A DNA stretch of 64,000 nucleotides from Mesorhizobium amorphae CCNWGS0123. GTDB taxonomy: Bacteria > Pseudomonadota > Alphaproteobacteria > Rhizobiales > Rhizobiaceae. The stretch spans positions 5,082,001 to 5,146,000 of the forward strand of contig NZ_CP015318.1 of NCBI RefSeq assembly GCF_001686985.1. Direction: 5' to 3'. Position 1 is the first letter of the stretch. Each line of letters opens with the position of its first letter. Below the pieces are notes generated by a model. The model saw nothing but the letters and a program-made list of their open reading frames with translations, ran no database searches and had not been told where the DNA came from. A program made the translations under genes and the position numbers. Positions 1-9,081 of the stretch are shown in pieces.

Positions 1-1232
1 CCATTGCGCGGCTCAGGTCGGAGCTCGATCGCATGAACCGGTTGATGGCCGCCGAGGCGGAGCGGATAAGACAGCAGCTGAAGGCCAGCTACGATCTCGC
101 CGCCCAGAATGTGGCGAAGCTGCAGGCCAAGCTCGAGGCTCTGCGCCAGCAGTCCACGAACTCGAATATCGCACAGGTGCAACTGCGGCAACTGGACTCC
201 AAGGCCCAGGCTGCCCGCACCGTGCTCGACGATTTCCTGAAACGCGCGCAGGAAACGTCGCAGATGCAGGGCGTCCAGACATCCGAGGCGCGCACGATCA
301 GCGCCGCCTCCGCCCCGCTGCAGCCGACCTGGCCAAAGCCGACCCTGCTCCTGCCGGTCAGCGCCTTTCTGGGCCTCATCGCCGGATGCGGTATCGCCCT
401 CGCGCTGGGGCCGGTCCGCAAGCCCGAGGATGACCCGCGAAGCCCTCGCGAAGAGGTGCCGCAGGCGACCCAGCCAAAAGAGCCGAAAAAGGGCGGCGCA
501 CCAGCCATGTCTCGTCCATTGCCAGCCAATTTCGGCGAGTACCGCCTGCCGGGGGTCGCCGGCGGCGCGGCGCATTCAAGCATCAAGGCGCTGAGGAAGT
601 CACTGTTTCAAGCCGGCAGCGACGCGCTTTCGCTGGGCGTGCTGAAGCTTATGCGGCAAATACTCCTGCGCCTTAGCGACCACCCCAAACCCTTCGTGCT
701 TCTGGTCTCCTCAACGCGCAGCAATGTCGACGCAAGGCTTGCGGGCGCGATGGTCGGGATTGGTCTCCAGCAAGCCGAGCAGAATGTGCTTGTGGTTGAA
801 ATCGGAGGCCAGCCGCACCGTGCCGGCTACGGACCCGGCCTGTTCATCGATGGCGCAAGCGGCCTGCGCACGGTCGTATGCAGTCCGGCCGTGGAGAAGG
901 GGGCAGAATTCCGGGATCGCAACACCTTGCGCGGCATTCTGGCCGAGGCCGGGAACGCATTCGATTTCGTGCTCGTGATTGCCCCATCCCTTGGTGAGAA
1001 CGGTTGGGATCGGGAGATCTTTGCAAGCGCCGATCTGATGCTTTTCGCGCTAAGCCCATCCGAGTCTGCGTCGGGGACCGCCGCCCTGCTCGAGCAGCAT
1101 CTCGGCGCCGGCCAGATCGAACGCAGCGCCACTCTTGTAATCGACAGCGCACAGCCAGCCGGGGCAAAGGCAATGCCCGATGTCGAGTCTGGGGCCGGCG
1201 GATTGCGCCGCAGTTCCCTCGCAAGGAGTTGA
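1..1232 (+). CDS. Wzz/GumC-type exopolysaccharide chain-length/export protein (5' partial)
   Basis: The reading frame is open to the first base, so the N-terminal membrane segment and most of the periplasmic domain lie outside the window. What remains is the end of a periplasmic coiled coil rich in Gln, Lys and Glu, a Pro-containing turn, a hydrophobic segment (about residues 105-128 counted from the first internal Met at 33), and a cytoplasmic domain of about 200 residues. This is the architecture of polysaccharide co-polymerases that set chain length and export in Wzx/Wzy pathways. The C-terminal domain looks like a BY-kinase fold, but the region that should hold the Walker A loop (SSTRSNVDARLA, near 706-741) has no GKT/GKS, so it is probably inactive as a kinase. 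The next gene starts 3 bases after the stop, indicating one operon with the glycosidase and polymerase genes. Confidence 0.8.
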   Translation, partial: IARLRSELDRMNRLMAAEAERIRQQLKASYDLAAQNVAKLQAKLEALRQQSTNSNIAQVQLRQLDSKAQAARTVLDDFLKRAQETSQMQGVQTSEARTISAASAPLQPTWPKPTLLLPVSAFLGLIAGCGIALALGPVRKPEDDPRSPREEVPQATQPKEPKKGGAPAMSRPLPANFGEYRLPGVAGGAAHSSIKALRKSLFQAGSDALSLGVLKLMRQILLRLSDHPKPFVLLVSSTRSNVDARLAGAMVGIGLQQAEQNVLVVEIGGQPHRAGYGPGLFIDGASGLRTVVCSPAVEKGAEFRDRNTLRGILAEAGNAFDFVLVIAPSLGENGWDREIFASADLMLFALSPSESASGTAALLEQHLGAGQIERSATLVIDSAQPAGAKAMPDVESGAGGLRRSSLARS

Positions 1233-1235
1233 TCC

Positions 1236-2369
1236 ATGCGGGCGGTTGAGCTGGTATCGCCGCTGACTGTGTCACGGCGGCATGCGCTTGCACTTGCTGG
1301 CGGGGCTTTGCTTACGACCCTCCCCTTCTCCGTCTCGACCGCGCTGCCGGCAACGGCCGCTCGCCCCGTTCCTTCGCGTGGTTTCAATCTTCCCGCATGG
1401 TTCGAACGCGAAGCAGGAACCGCTCCCGCCACGGCGACGCTGGAAAAGCTGCGGCAGTCCGGGTTCGAAACGATCCGCCTGCCGGTGAACGGCGATCTTG
1501 TCTCGGCAGGCGACCGGGCGGTGCTCCGCCGCATCCGCGACGGGGTCGCAGAGCTTGTCGGGCTGGGCTTCGCCGTTCTGGTGGACATGCATCCGTCCGG
1601 AGATCTTCGTGCGGCCTTCGAGCATGATCCGGCAAATGCGGCCAGGCGGGTGGTCCTGGCCTGGACGGCCCTGCGCGCCGTCATCGCCGACCTGCCGACG
1701 AATTCGGTCTACCCGGAACTGTTGAACGAGCCGCCGATGGAGCGCGCCGCATGGCTTGAGCTGCGCGAACAGGTCGCCGAGACGTTGCGGGCCAGATGTC
1801 CGCTCCACACGCTGGTCTGGGGCCCGGCACGCTTCCAGGGCATATGGGAAATAGCCGACACGCCGCCCTTGGTCGACGACAGGCAGATTGCAGCCATCCA
1901 CTACTACGCGCCCATGGCATTCACCCATCAATGCGAGAACTGGGATACATCGCCGCTCGCCCGCATCGCCAACCTGCCCTTTCCCGCGACAAGCGACATG
2001 CCGCAGGTGCGCGCGCTTGTCTCCAGATTGCGGGCTGCGGGCGACGAAGAGGCTGCCTCCCTGGTGGAGAAGGAATTGTCGGATCCTTGGACAGAGGCGC
2101 GGATCGCCGCGGACTTTGCCAAGCTCGGACGCTGGTCCAGTGCCCATAACTGCCCGGTCATCCTGAACGAGTTCGGCGTGCTCAATTTCTGCGTGGATCC
2201 AGCAAGCCGCGCGGCCTGGACCCGTGCCGTGCGCAAGGCGGCCGAGGCGAACCACATCGGCTGGACGCATTGGGAGCTCGATCAGGGTTTTGGCTTTATC
2301 GCCAGCAGGCAAAGCACCGAGGGGTTCGATCCTCAGATGATTGCCGCCCTGCTGGGAGACGGCGACTGA
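1236..2369 (+). CDS. Exported glycoside hydrolase family 5 (endoglucanase-like)
   Basis: This 377-residue protein carries a signal region with an SRRHALAL stretch and a long hydrophobic run, so Tat export is possible. The mature part resembles a GH5 (beta/alpha)8 glycosidase: an RLPV strand, an LVDMH strand, LLNEPP with the likely acid/base Glu165, an IHYYAP strand, and ILNEFG with the likely nucleophile Glu312. GH5 enzymes cleave beta-glycans by a retaining mechanism. In exopolysaccharide operons such enzymes typically trim or release the polymer (ExsH/ExoK-like roles are known for other families). The start is supported by AAGGAG a few bases upstream, and the gene follows the chain-length gene by 3 bases. 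The substrate cannot be told from sequence. Confidence 0.8.
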   Translation: MRAVELVSPLTVSRRHALALAGGALLTTLPFSVSTALPATAARPVPSRGFNLPAWFEREAGTAPATATLEKLRQSGFETIRLPVNGDLVSAGDRAVLRRIRDGVAELVGLGFAVLVDMHPSGDLRAAFEHDPANAARRVVLAWTALRAVIADLPTNSVYPELLNEPPMERAAWLELREQVAETLRARCPLHTLVWGPARFQGIWEIADTPPLVDDRQIAAIHYYAPMAFTHQCENWDTSPLARIANLPFPATSDMPQVRALVSRLRAAGDEEAASLVEKELSDPWTEARIAADFAKLGRWSSAHNCPVILNEFGVLNFCVDPASRAAWTRAVRKAAEANHIGWTHWELDQGFGFIASRQSTEGFDPQMIAALLGDGD

Positions 2370-2429
2370 AATGGACAACAGACATCAAGGCTGCAGGCTG
2401 GCGCAGGCGAGGATCAAAGCGGACCGGCA

Positions 2430-3959
2430 ATGAGCATCACGGGGACATATCCGCATGCCGGGCCAAGCGCGCGGGCTCCGGACGCATCGAGCGCCGAGGC
2501 CCTGCTGCATGTCTCGATGGCGCTCATCGTCGTTGCGCTCGGCGTTTCGGCCTTTGCGGTGTGGACGCCGTTCGGGATTGTCGCGACGTTCATACTGACG
2601 CTGATCGTTTCGAACGCGGTGCCGGCGGGGATTCCTGTCGTGATCATCTGCGCCTTCCTCTACCAGAACATGATGGTGGCGTGGTACACGCCTTACATAC
2701 CCGACAACGATACGTTCGACGCGCTGCGCGGTACGAACTTCATCATCCTGATGACCGCCTTCTGCATCTTCCTGGCGGCGTCGTTTCAGCACCGCGTGCG
2801 CGCCTTGCCCGAATTGCGCGCCTGGCTGCTGCTGAGCAACGTGCTGTGCGGGACGATCTGTTTCTACTTCGCCCTGGGGGTCGTGCATGGCGGCCCCAAG
2901 GACGCGGTCGTCTACTTCCGCAACACGATCACGCCCCTCGCCTGCTTCCACATCGCGGTCCTGGCGGCCAGCCTCTATCCCATCGACCTGCGAAAGAGCA
3001 TGCTCTGGCTCGGCACTGGCGCGGTCATCTACGGCTATGTGGAACTGACCTTCACGATGAACTTCCTCGGCCTCTTTCATGGCGACCTCTACATCGAACG
3101 CAACATCGCGCGGCAGATCGAGACCGGCGTTTGGGAGAAGGCGCTCAAGGAAACCGGCTTCGTTTTCCGCGGGCTTGAGGACGTGATGACGACGACCTTC
3201 TTCAACACGCCGTTCTTCAACGACATCCTGCCCAGCGTCTTTCGCATAGGCGGCCCGAACTTTCATTCGATCAGCTATGCCTATGCGCTGAGCATCATAT
3301 CGGCCTGGCTGCTCTTCAGGGGTCGCTGGCTGCTGCCCATCGCCGCTCTGCCGCTGCTGCTTGTCATCGGCTCCAAGGGCGCGACATTCATGCTGCTGGT
3401 CGCGCTCTGCGTACGGCTGTTCCATAGCCCTTCCCGCACCGGCCTGACGCTTTCCGGTGTCGTCGCCCTGGCCTTGGTCTGGACAACCGCGGCGATTGCC
3501 TATGGCGCCACGCATGGCGACTATCACGTGCTCGGCCTGGCGGCGGGCATACGCGACTTCATGGCCAACCCGCTTGGCCAGGGACTGGGGCTGGGCGGCA
3601 ATCTGTCGAGCACCAGCATCAATCTCAGCTGGTCGACCGCCCAGGCGGAAGGCGCCGCGTCGATCCCGGTCGAAAGCGCCGTCGGCGTCATGCTTTACCA
3701 GATGGGAATTGGCAGCCTGGTTTTCTTCGGCTTCCTGGCGGCGCTCGCCGTGGCGACCAGGCGGCAGCTGATCGAAACCGGCGACCTGAATTTCCTGTTT
3801 GGTTTCGTCGGCATTGTCACCATCTCGGCCAATGCCGTGTTGCAGGAAGAGGCATTCTACTCGCCTCTCGCTCTCAGTTTCTGCCTGCTGCTCGTCGGTG
3901 TCTCGCTGGGAACGCGCTGGCGTGAGATGGCGGCGGCAAGGGCCGGGCTGCAAGGCTAA
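2430..3959 (+). CDS. Polytopic membrane protein, Wzy-like polysaccharide polymerase/ligase
   Basis: This 509-residue protein is almost entirely hydrophobic, with roughly eleven or twelve predicted membrane helices. One large polar loop in the middle (about residues 220-275) is the usual layout of O-antigen polymerase/ligase (Wzy/WaaL) proteins, whose big periplasmic loop carries the catalytic residues. Sequence identity within this family is low, so the call rests on topology and on its place behind a Wzz-like protein and a glycosidase. It would join repeat units on undecaprenyl carrier at the periplasmic face. The gene ends 3 bases before the stop of the convergent acyltransferase gene. An alternative is another multi-spanning exopolysaccharide transport protein. 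Confidence 0.65.
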   Translation: MSITGTYPHAGPSARAPDASSAEALLHVSMALIVVALGVSAFAVWTPFGIVATFILTLIVSNAVPAGIPVVIICAFLYQNMMVAWYTPYIPDNDTFDALRGTNFIILMTAFCIFLAASFQHRVRALPELRAWLLLSNVLCGTICFYFALGVVHGGPKDAVVYFRNTITPLACFHIAVLAASLYPIDLRKSMLWLGTGAVIYGYVELTFTMNFLGLFHGDLYIERNIARQIETGVWEKALKETGFVFRGLEDVMTTTFFNTPFFNDILPSVFRIGGPNFHSISYAYALSIISAWLLFRGRWLLPIAALPLLLVIGSKGATFMLLVALCVRLFHSPSRTGLTLSGVVALALVWTTAAIAYGATHGDYHVLGLAAGIRDFMANPLGQGLGLGGNLSSTSINLSWSTAQAEGAASIPVESAVGVMLYQMGIGSLVFFGFLAALAVATRRQLIETGDLNFLFGFVGIVTISANAVLQEEAFYSPLALSFCLLLVGVSLGTRWREMAAARAGLQG

Positions 3960-3962
3960 CTT

Positions 3963-4838
3963 TCAAGGACCGAATACCACCAGTTCGGTGAACGTCAGGT
4001 CGCCGGGCGAAGGCGGTTTCGGCCCTTTGAAGTACTTCAGCCCCTTCCTCGGAAAATACCGGCCGAACAGACCCGGGATCGGCTCATTGGCGTCGGCAAG
4101 GCAGAGCAGGGTTCCGCGTCGCAGGATGAAGCGCCCCATCGCGCCGGCGCAGCGGCTCATATCCGTGAGAGATCGGCAATAGACGATCTGGGAGCAAGGG
4201 ACGAGACCGTGCAATATCCGGCGCGACCTCAGCACCAACGGAAAGGCCATTCCGTCGCGAATGCAGATCAGCGAGAGACAACCCAGCGCGGCATGCTCCA
4301 GGAGTATATATCTCTCGCTGTCGCACAGCATCGCCATTTCGGCGAGGTCAGGGCGGACTTCGAGCACGCGGCATGACGGTTGTGCCGGGCTCAAGGCGGG
4401 CAGGAAGGCGAACTGGCCGCGGGCAAACAGGCGAAATCCGAGCGCCTTGTTGGCGTTCAAGGTCGAGGGTGCCGGTGAAATGTTCGTGTAGGTCACGTCC
4501 CTGCGTCTCAGAACCGGCCAGATCAGCTTCATGGCATAGGGACGGAACGCTGCGTCCACGGACCAGCTTGAAATGTTGCAGCGGATTTCGTCGCCTTGGT
4601 AGCGGGCATAGAGGGTGAGTACGACCCCCACGATCCGCCCGGATGTCTCCAGGGCAAAGCCGTATCGCGGGAAATCGTCGACCGCGGGCCGCTGCGACAA
4701 ACGGGTCAGCGCGTGCTTCCAGTAATTGCGGCTGCGCATCGGAAAGCCCCTGCGCAGGCAATCGACCACGCCTTCCCAATCACTTTCCTGGATTGGTCGA
4801 CACTTGAGGTCGGGAGGGGGCGCGCCGAGTACGGCCAT
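3963..4838 (-). CDS. GNAT-like acyltransferase-fold protein
   Basis: The 291-residue protein begins with a motif typical of GNAT N-acyltransferases (RPIQESDWEGVVDCL, then strand-helix-strand with GRIVGVVLTLYA). It also has an NISSW/SVDAAFRPYAM stretch, the usual site of the acyl-CoA loop. The second half (about residues 150-290) is less typical and may be a second degenerate GNAT fold, as seen in two-domain GNATs. It could modify a sugar or an amine during polysaccharide synthesis, but only its neighbours suggest this. ATG at 4838 is preferred; an in-frame TTG at 4844 is possible and neither has a strong Shine-Dalgarno. It is transcribed toward the polymerase gene. Confidence 0.55.
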   Translation of the reverse strand: MAVLGAPPPDLKCRPIQESDWEGVVDCLRRGFPMRSRNYWKHALTRLSQRPAVDDFPRYGFALETSGRIVGVVLTLYARYQGDEIRCNISSWSVDAAFRPYAMKLIWPVLRRRDVTYTNISPAPSTLNANKALGFRLFARGQFAFLPALSPAQPSCRVLEVRPDLAEMAMLCDSERYILLEHAALGCLSLICIRDGMAFPLVLRSRRILHGLVPCSQIVYCRSLTDMSRCAGAMGRFILRRGTLLCLADANEPIPGLFGRYFPRKGLKYFKGPKPPSPGDLTFTELVVFGP

Positions 4839-5166
4839 AATCAACTCAAGAATACTGCCAAGTCAATTAGATATATTTCACCCCGAAGCCATAATAGTAT
4901 ACAACCATTAACAATCCCTGCCCCTTTCGAGGAAAATTTCACCCACCCGCCCCTCAAACGCAAATCGGTCGCGCCGCCGGCCAACGGCCCGTCGGATCGA
5001 TCAGGCCACATCGAGAGGCACATCGGACTTGCGGTGGTGTCCAGCCTCTGATTCCCTGTCTCATGGCCATCGGGTTCTGATTCGCCCACCAGCAAGCTTT
5101 CGTCCCGTGCCGCCAATAGATATCTGTCGACCCCTGCGCCGGGTCCGTTCCAGGGAGAAACGGCAA
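4839..5166. promoter_or_regulatory. Divergent intergenic region between acyltransferase and ftsZ-like gene
   Basis: This 328-base gap is strikingly AT-rich between about 4845 and 4935, with several near-consensus minus-10 hexamers on both strands (for example TATACT read on the minus strand around 4898). It probably holds divergent promoters for the acyltransferase gene and the ftsZ paralogue. GGGAGAA at 5153-5159 is the likely ribosome site of the latter. An open frame starting at 5029 runs into ftsZ, but its first 46 codons do not look like FtsZ. No RNA gene or terminator was recognised. Confidence 0.4.
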
Positions 5167-6174
5167 ATGAACACCGCGACAAGGCCCGTAATCTCCGAGA
5201 TGCGGCCCAAGATAACCGTCGTCGGCGTCGGCGGTGGCGGCGGCAACGCGGTCAACAACATGATTGCCGAGGGCCTGCAGGGCGCGGAGTTCATCGTCGC
5301 CAACACCGACGCCCAGGCCCTCACCATGTCGAAGTCGTCGAGGTTGATCCAGTTGGGAGCCCATATCACCGAGGGCCTCGGCGCCGGCTCCCTGCCCGAG
5401 GTCGGCCGCGCGGCAGCCGAGGAATCGATCGACGAGATCATGGACCACCTTGCCGGAACGCATATGTGCTTCGTGACCGCGGGCATGGGCGGTGGAACCG
5501 GGACGGGTGCGGCGCCGGTCATAGCGCATGCCGCGCGCAAGGCCGGCATCCTGACCGTCGCCGTCGTCACCAAGCCTTTCACCTTCGAGGGAAAGCGCCG
5601 CATGCAATCGGCAGAAGAAGGCATTGAACGGCTTCGCGAATGCGCCGACACGGTGATCGTCATTCCGAACCAGAACCTGTTCCGGATCGCCGATGCCAAG
5701 ACGACCTTCGCCGACGCTTTCGCCATGGCCGACCGCGTCCTCTATGCGGGCGTCGGCTGCATAACCGACCTCATTGTCAAGGAAGGGCTGATCAACCTCG
5801 ACTTCGCCGATGTGAAATCGGTGATGCGCGACATGGGCCGCGCCATGATGGGAACCGGCGAAGCTGCCGGAGAAGACCGCGCCAAGAAGGCTGCCGAAGC
5901 GGCAATCGCCAACCCGCTTCTCGACGAGGCCTCCATGATCGGCGCCAAGGGCGTCCTGGTCTCGATCTCGGGCGGCATGGACATGACGCTGTTCGAAGTC
6001 GACGAAGCCGCCACCCGCATCCGCGAGGAGGTCGACGCCGACGCCGACATCATCGTCGGCGCCATATTCGACCGGGCGCTCGCCGGAAAATTCCGGGTCT
6101 CGGTCGTCGCCACGGGCCTGCGCCACGGGCTTGAGATACCGTCCTTTGCAGGATCGGAAATCCATACGAACTGA
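5167..6174 (+). CDS. ftsZ: FtsZ paralogue lacking the C-terminal tail
   Basis: The protein is a tubulin-like GTPase of 335 residues. Visible FtsZ features are the N-terminal VGVGGGGGNAVNNM nucleotide strand/loop (19-32), the tubulin signature GGGTGTG (109-115) and the T7 synergy loop NLDFADV (210-216). It ends after the C-terminal beta-sheet domain at about residue 330. The long linker and the conserved FtsA/ZipA-binding peptide of the main alphaproteobacterial FtsZ (usually over 500 residues) are absent. Short second FtsZ copies are known in rhizobia (FtsZ2 of Sinorhizobium), so this is likely an accessory copy rather than the cell-division gene. The ATG at 5167, with GGGAGAA upstream, is chosen over the longer frame because the FtsZ-like sequence starts there. 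No mur/ddl/ftsA genes are nearby. Confidence 0.88.
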   Translation: MNTATRPVISEMRPKITVVGVGGGGGNAVNNMIAEGLQGAEFIVANTDAQALTMSKSSRLIQLGAHITEGLGAGSLPEVGRAAAEESIDEIMDHLAGTHMCFVTAGMGGGTGTGAAPVIAHAARKAGILTVAVVTKPFTFEGKRRMQSAEEGIERLRECADTVIVIPNQNLFRIADAKTTFADAFAMADRVLYAGVGCITDLIVKEGLINLDFADVKSVMRDMGRAMMGTGEAAGEDRAKKAAEAAIANPLLDEASMIGAKGVLVSISGGMDMTLFEVDEAATRIREEVDADADIIVGAIFDRALAGKFRVSVVATGLRHGLEIPSFAGSEIHTN

Positions 6175-6237
6175 ACGTGGCTCTAGTGATAGCGCACACG
6201 CATTCCCTATATTAGGAAGATATTCCAGAAGAAATGC

Positions 6238-9081
6238 CTACTCAAAAGAGTAAGTAAACCCTTCCGCTGAAGCGCCAACCGTCACTTTCGTCATCTTCTC
6301 ACCCTCGAGCGAGCGGTTCAGCACGCCGCGGCTCAATTCCGGCAGCAGCGTGTTGGTCAAGATGGCATCGATCATCCGCCCGCCGGATTCGATCTCGGTG
6401 CAGCGCGCCTTGACCAGATCCATGACGCCGTCGCCGATCACCAGTTCGGCATCGTTGGTGGCCCGCAGCCGGCGCGCGATCTTGGCGAACTGGTGGCGGG
6501 TGATCGCTTCGATCATCGCATCCGAGAGCGGGTAATAGGGAATGGTCACCACACGGCCGAGGAAGGCCGCCGGGAACACCTTCAGCAGCGGACTGCGCAG
6601 CGCCGTGTCGAGATCGTCGAGCCCAGCCCGCATCGTGCCGTTCTTGGTGCGGTCCATGATGACCTCGGAGCCGACATTGGAGGTGAGCAGGATCAGCGTG
6701 TTCTTGAAATCGATCCGCCGGCCCTCGCTGTCGTCCATCATGCCCTTGTCGAAGACCTGGAAGAAGATCTCGTGCACGTCCGGATGCGCCTTCTCGACCT
6801 CGTCGAGCAGGATCACCGAATAGGGTTTGCGCCGCACCGCCTCGGTCAGGATGCCGCCCTTGCCGTAGCCGACATAGCCGGGCGGAGCGCCCTTGAGCGT
6901 CGAGACGGTATGCGCCTCCTGGAATTCGGACATGTTGATCGAGATCAGGTTCTGCTCGCCACCATAGAGCGTCTCGGCCAGCGCCAGCGCGGTTTCGGTC
7001 TTGCCGACGCCAGACGGGCCGCAGAGCAGGAACACGCCGACCGGCTTTTCCGGCGCGCCGAGGCCGGCGCGGCTGGTCTGCACGCGTTTGGCGATCATCT
7101 CCATGGCATGGTCCTGGCCGACCACGCGCTCGGACAAGGTGCCGGCCAGCCGCAGTGCCTTTTCGGTCTGGCTGGACAGCATCCGTCCGGTCGGGATACC
7201 GGTCCAGTCCTGCACCACGGCAGCCACCGCATTGCGGTCGACCGACGGCAGGATCAGCGGCGTCTCGCCTTGCGCTTCGGCGAGTTCCGCCATCAATTCG
7301 CGCAGCCGCGCGAGATCGGCAGCCGGATCGGGCGCAGGCGACCCGGCTGTCGCCGTCGTCTCCGGCTCGACCTCCGCCGTTTCGGTGTCGGACGCCTTGG
7401 CCTTTGCCGCCTTGGCCTTGGCTGCCTTGGACCCGTTGGGCTTGGTCTCGGGCGCCTTGGCCTCGGACACGCCCGTCCCGGCCGCGTCCGCACCCACCAC
7501 CTCGTCGGCGGCCTCCTCCGCCGCCACCGCATCGAGCGGCACGCCCTCGCCGCGCAGCCTGGCGCGCAGGTCGAGGATTTCGGCGACCAGCGCCTTTTCC
7601 CGCTCCCAGCGTGCCTGCGCGGCGGCAAGCGTGCCTTCGGTCTCGGCCAGTCCGGCGTCGACCCGTGCCTGCCGCTCGGTCACCTCGATGCCGATCGCTG
7701 CCTCGCGGCCGATGATGCCGTTCTCGACCTCCAGCGCCTGACGGCGGCGCAGAATGTCCTCGACCTCGGCCGGCGTGGCGTGCTGCGATATCGCGACGCG
7801 GGCGCAGGCGGTGTCGAGCAGGCTCACTGCCTTGTCCGGCAGTTGCCTGGCCGGGATGTAGCGGTGCGACAGGGCGACCGCCGCCTCGATCGCCTCGTCC
7901 AGGATCTGCACCTTGTGGTGCTGCTCCAGAACGCCCGCCACGCCGCGCAGCATGAGAACGGCCACCGCCTCCGACGGTTCGTCGATCTTGACCACCTGGA
8001 AACGACGCGTCAGCGCCGGATCCTTCTCGATATGCTGCTTGTATTCGGCCCAGGTCGTTGCCGCGATGGTGCGAAGCTCGCCGCGCGCCAGCGCCGGCTT
8101 CAGCAGGTTCGCCGCGTCGCCGGTTCCAGCCGCACCGCCGGCGCCGATCAACGTATGGGCTTCGTCGATGAACAGAATGATCGGCTTTTCGGACGACTGC
8201 ACCTCGTCGATGACTGCCTTCAGCCGTTTCTCGAATTCGCCTTTCACGCTGGCGCCCGCCTGCATCAGGCCGACGTCGAGCATATGCACGCTGACATTCT
8301 GCAGCGTTGGCGGCACATCGCCCTGGGAGATGCGCAGCGCAAACCCCTCGACGACGGCCGTCTTGCCGACTCCTGCCTCGCCGGTGAGGATCGGGTTGTT
8401 CTGGCGACGCCGCATCAGGATGTCGACGATCTGCCTGATCTCCGGATCGCGGCCGACGACCGGGTCGATCTTGCCGTCGCCGGCGCGCTGCGTCAGGTTG
8501 GTCGCATATTTGGCCAGCGCCGAGTCTCCACCCGGACCCCGTTTCATCGGCGCCTCGGTGGCGGGGGCCTCCTCCGGGGTGCCGGCTTCGAGCGAACCTT
8601 CCGTTACCTCATCGAAACGCCCAACGACCGAGTCCGCGTCGATCTTGTCGAACTCGGCGCTGATCTTCGACAGCAGGCCCTCCAGCACCGGCGTCTTCAG
8701 GCAGGCAAGGATGATATGGCCGCTGCGAACCTCTTTGACGCCGAATTCGAGCTCCGCCAGGCTCCAACCTTCCTGGATAGCGTGAAAGATATGGTCGGAA
8801 AACTCCTCGATCGAGGTGGCGCCATAGGGCAATTTGTCCACGGCACGGGTCATGTCGGCCGTCAGCCGGCTCGCATCCACACCGGCCTCGGCAAGGATCA
8901 TCTGGACGTCCGAGCGCTCGGACATCACCAACTGCTCGATGAAGTGGGCAAGCTCGACATAGGGGTTGCCGCGAAGCTTGGCAGCCGCTGCGGCCGCGCC
9001 GAAGGCTCGCTTGCTCGTTGTGTTCAGCTTGTCGACAAGTTCGCTGCGTTTGAAGCTCTGCGATGACCGGCGCTGTTTCAT
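6238..9081 (-). CDS. tssH: T6SS sheath-recycling ATPase ClpV (TssH)
   Basis: ClpV is a hexameric AAA+ unfoldase that disassembles the contracted TssB/TssC sheath in the cytoplasm so subunits can be reused. The 947-residue protein has the N-terminal Clp repeat domain (about 1-160), a first AAA domain with GEAGVGKT near residue 233, a coiled M-domain, and a second AAA domain with GPSGVGKT near residue 688 followed by LLDEVEKAH. Between the coiled region and the second AAA domain lies a low-complexity insert of about 75 residues (about 510-584), rich in Ala, Lys, Glu and Thr, which is unusual. The start at 9081 is preferred because CAGGAG lies at the right distance. It is divergent from tssA. 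Confidence 0.95.
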   Translation of the reverse strand: MKQRRSSQSFKRSELVDKLNTTSKRAFGAAAAAAKLRGNPYVELAHFIEQLVMSERSDVQMILAEAGVDASRLTADMTRAVDKLPYGATSIEEFSDHIFHAIQEGWSLAELEFGVKEVRSGHIILACLKTPVLEGLLSKISAEFDKIDADSVVGRFDEVTEGSLEAGTPEEAPATEAPMKRGPGGDSALAKYATNLTQRAGDGKIDPVVGRDPEIRQIVDILMRRRQNNPILTGEAGVGKTAVVEGFALRISQGDVPPTLQNVSVHMLDVGLMQAGASVKGEFEKRLKAVIDEVQSSEKPIILFIDEAHTLIGAGGAAGTGDAANLLKPALARGELRTIAATTWAEYKQHIEKDPALTRRFQVVKIDEPSEAVAVLMLRGVAGVLEQHHKVQILDEAIEAAVALSHRYIPARQLPDKAVSLLDTACARVAISQHATPAEVEDILRRRQALEVENGIIGREAAIGIEVTERQARVDAGLAETEGTLAAAQARWEREKALVAEILDLRARLRGEGVPLDAVAAEEAADEVVGADAAGTGVSEAKAPETKPNGSKAAKAKAAKAKASDTETAEVEPETTATAGSPAPDPAADLARLRELMAELAEAQGETPLILPSVDRNAVAAVVQDWTGIPTGRMLSSQTEKALRLAGTLSERVVGQDHAMEMIAKRVQTSRAGLGAPEKPVGVFLLCGPSGVGKTETALALAETLYGGEQNLISINMSEFQEAHTVSTLKGAPPGYVGYGKGGILTEAVRRKPYSVILLDEVEKAHPDVHEIFFQVFDKGMMDDSEGRRIDFKNTLILLTSNVGSEVIMDRTKNGTMRAGLDDLDTALRSPLLKVFPAAFLGRVVTIPYYPLSDAMIEAITRHQFAKIARRLRATNDAELVIGDGVMDLVKARCTEIESGGRMIDAILTNTLLPELSRGVLNRSLEGEKMTKVTVGASAEGFTYSFE

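Noticed and set aside
2385..3953. 522-residue minus-strand frame opposite the polymerase gene
   Set aside because: The plus-strand product is a clear polytopic membrane protein; the antisense product is a charged shadow without motifs.
6238..6252. TACTC-AAAA-GAGTA as terminator between ftsZ and clpV
   Set aside because: The stem is only 5 bp, AT-rich and lies inside the last codons of clpV.
6493..9066. 857-residue open frame on the plus strand opposite clpV
   Set aside because: It mirrors clpV in an antisense frame, has His/Arg/Asp-rich composition typical of high-G+C shadows and shows no protein-family motif.
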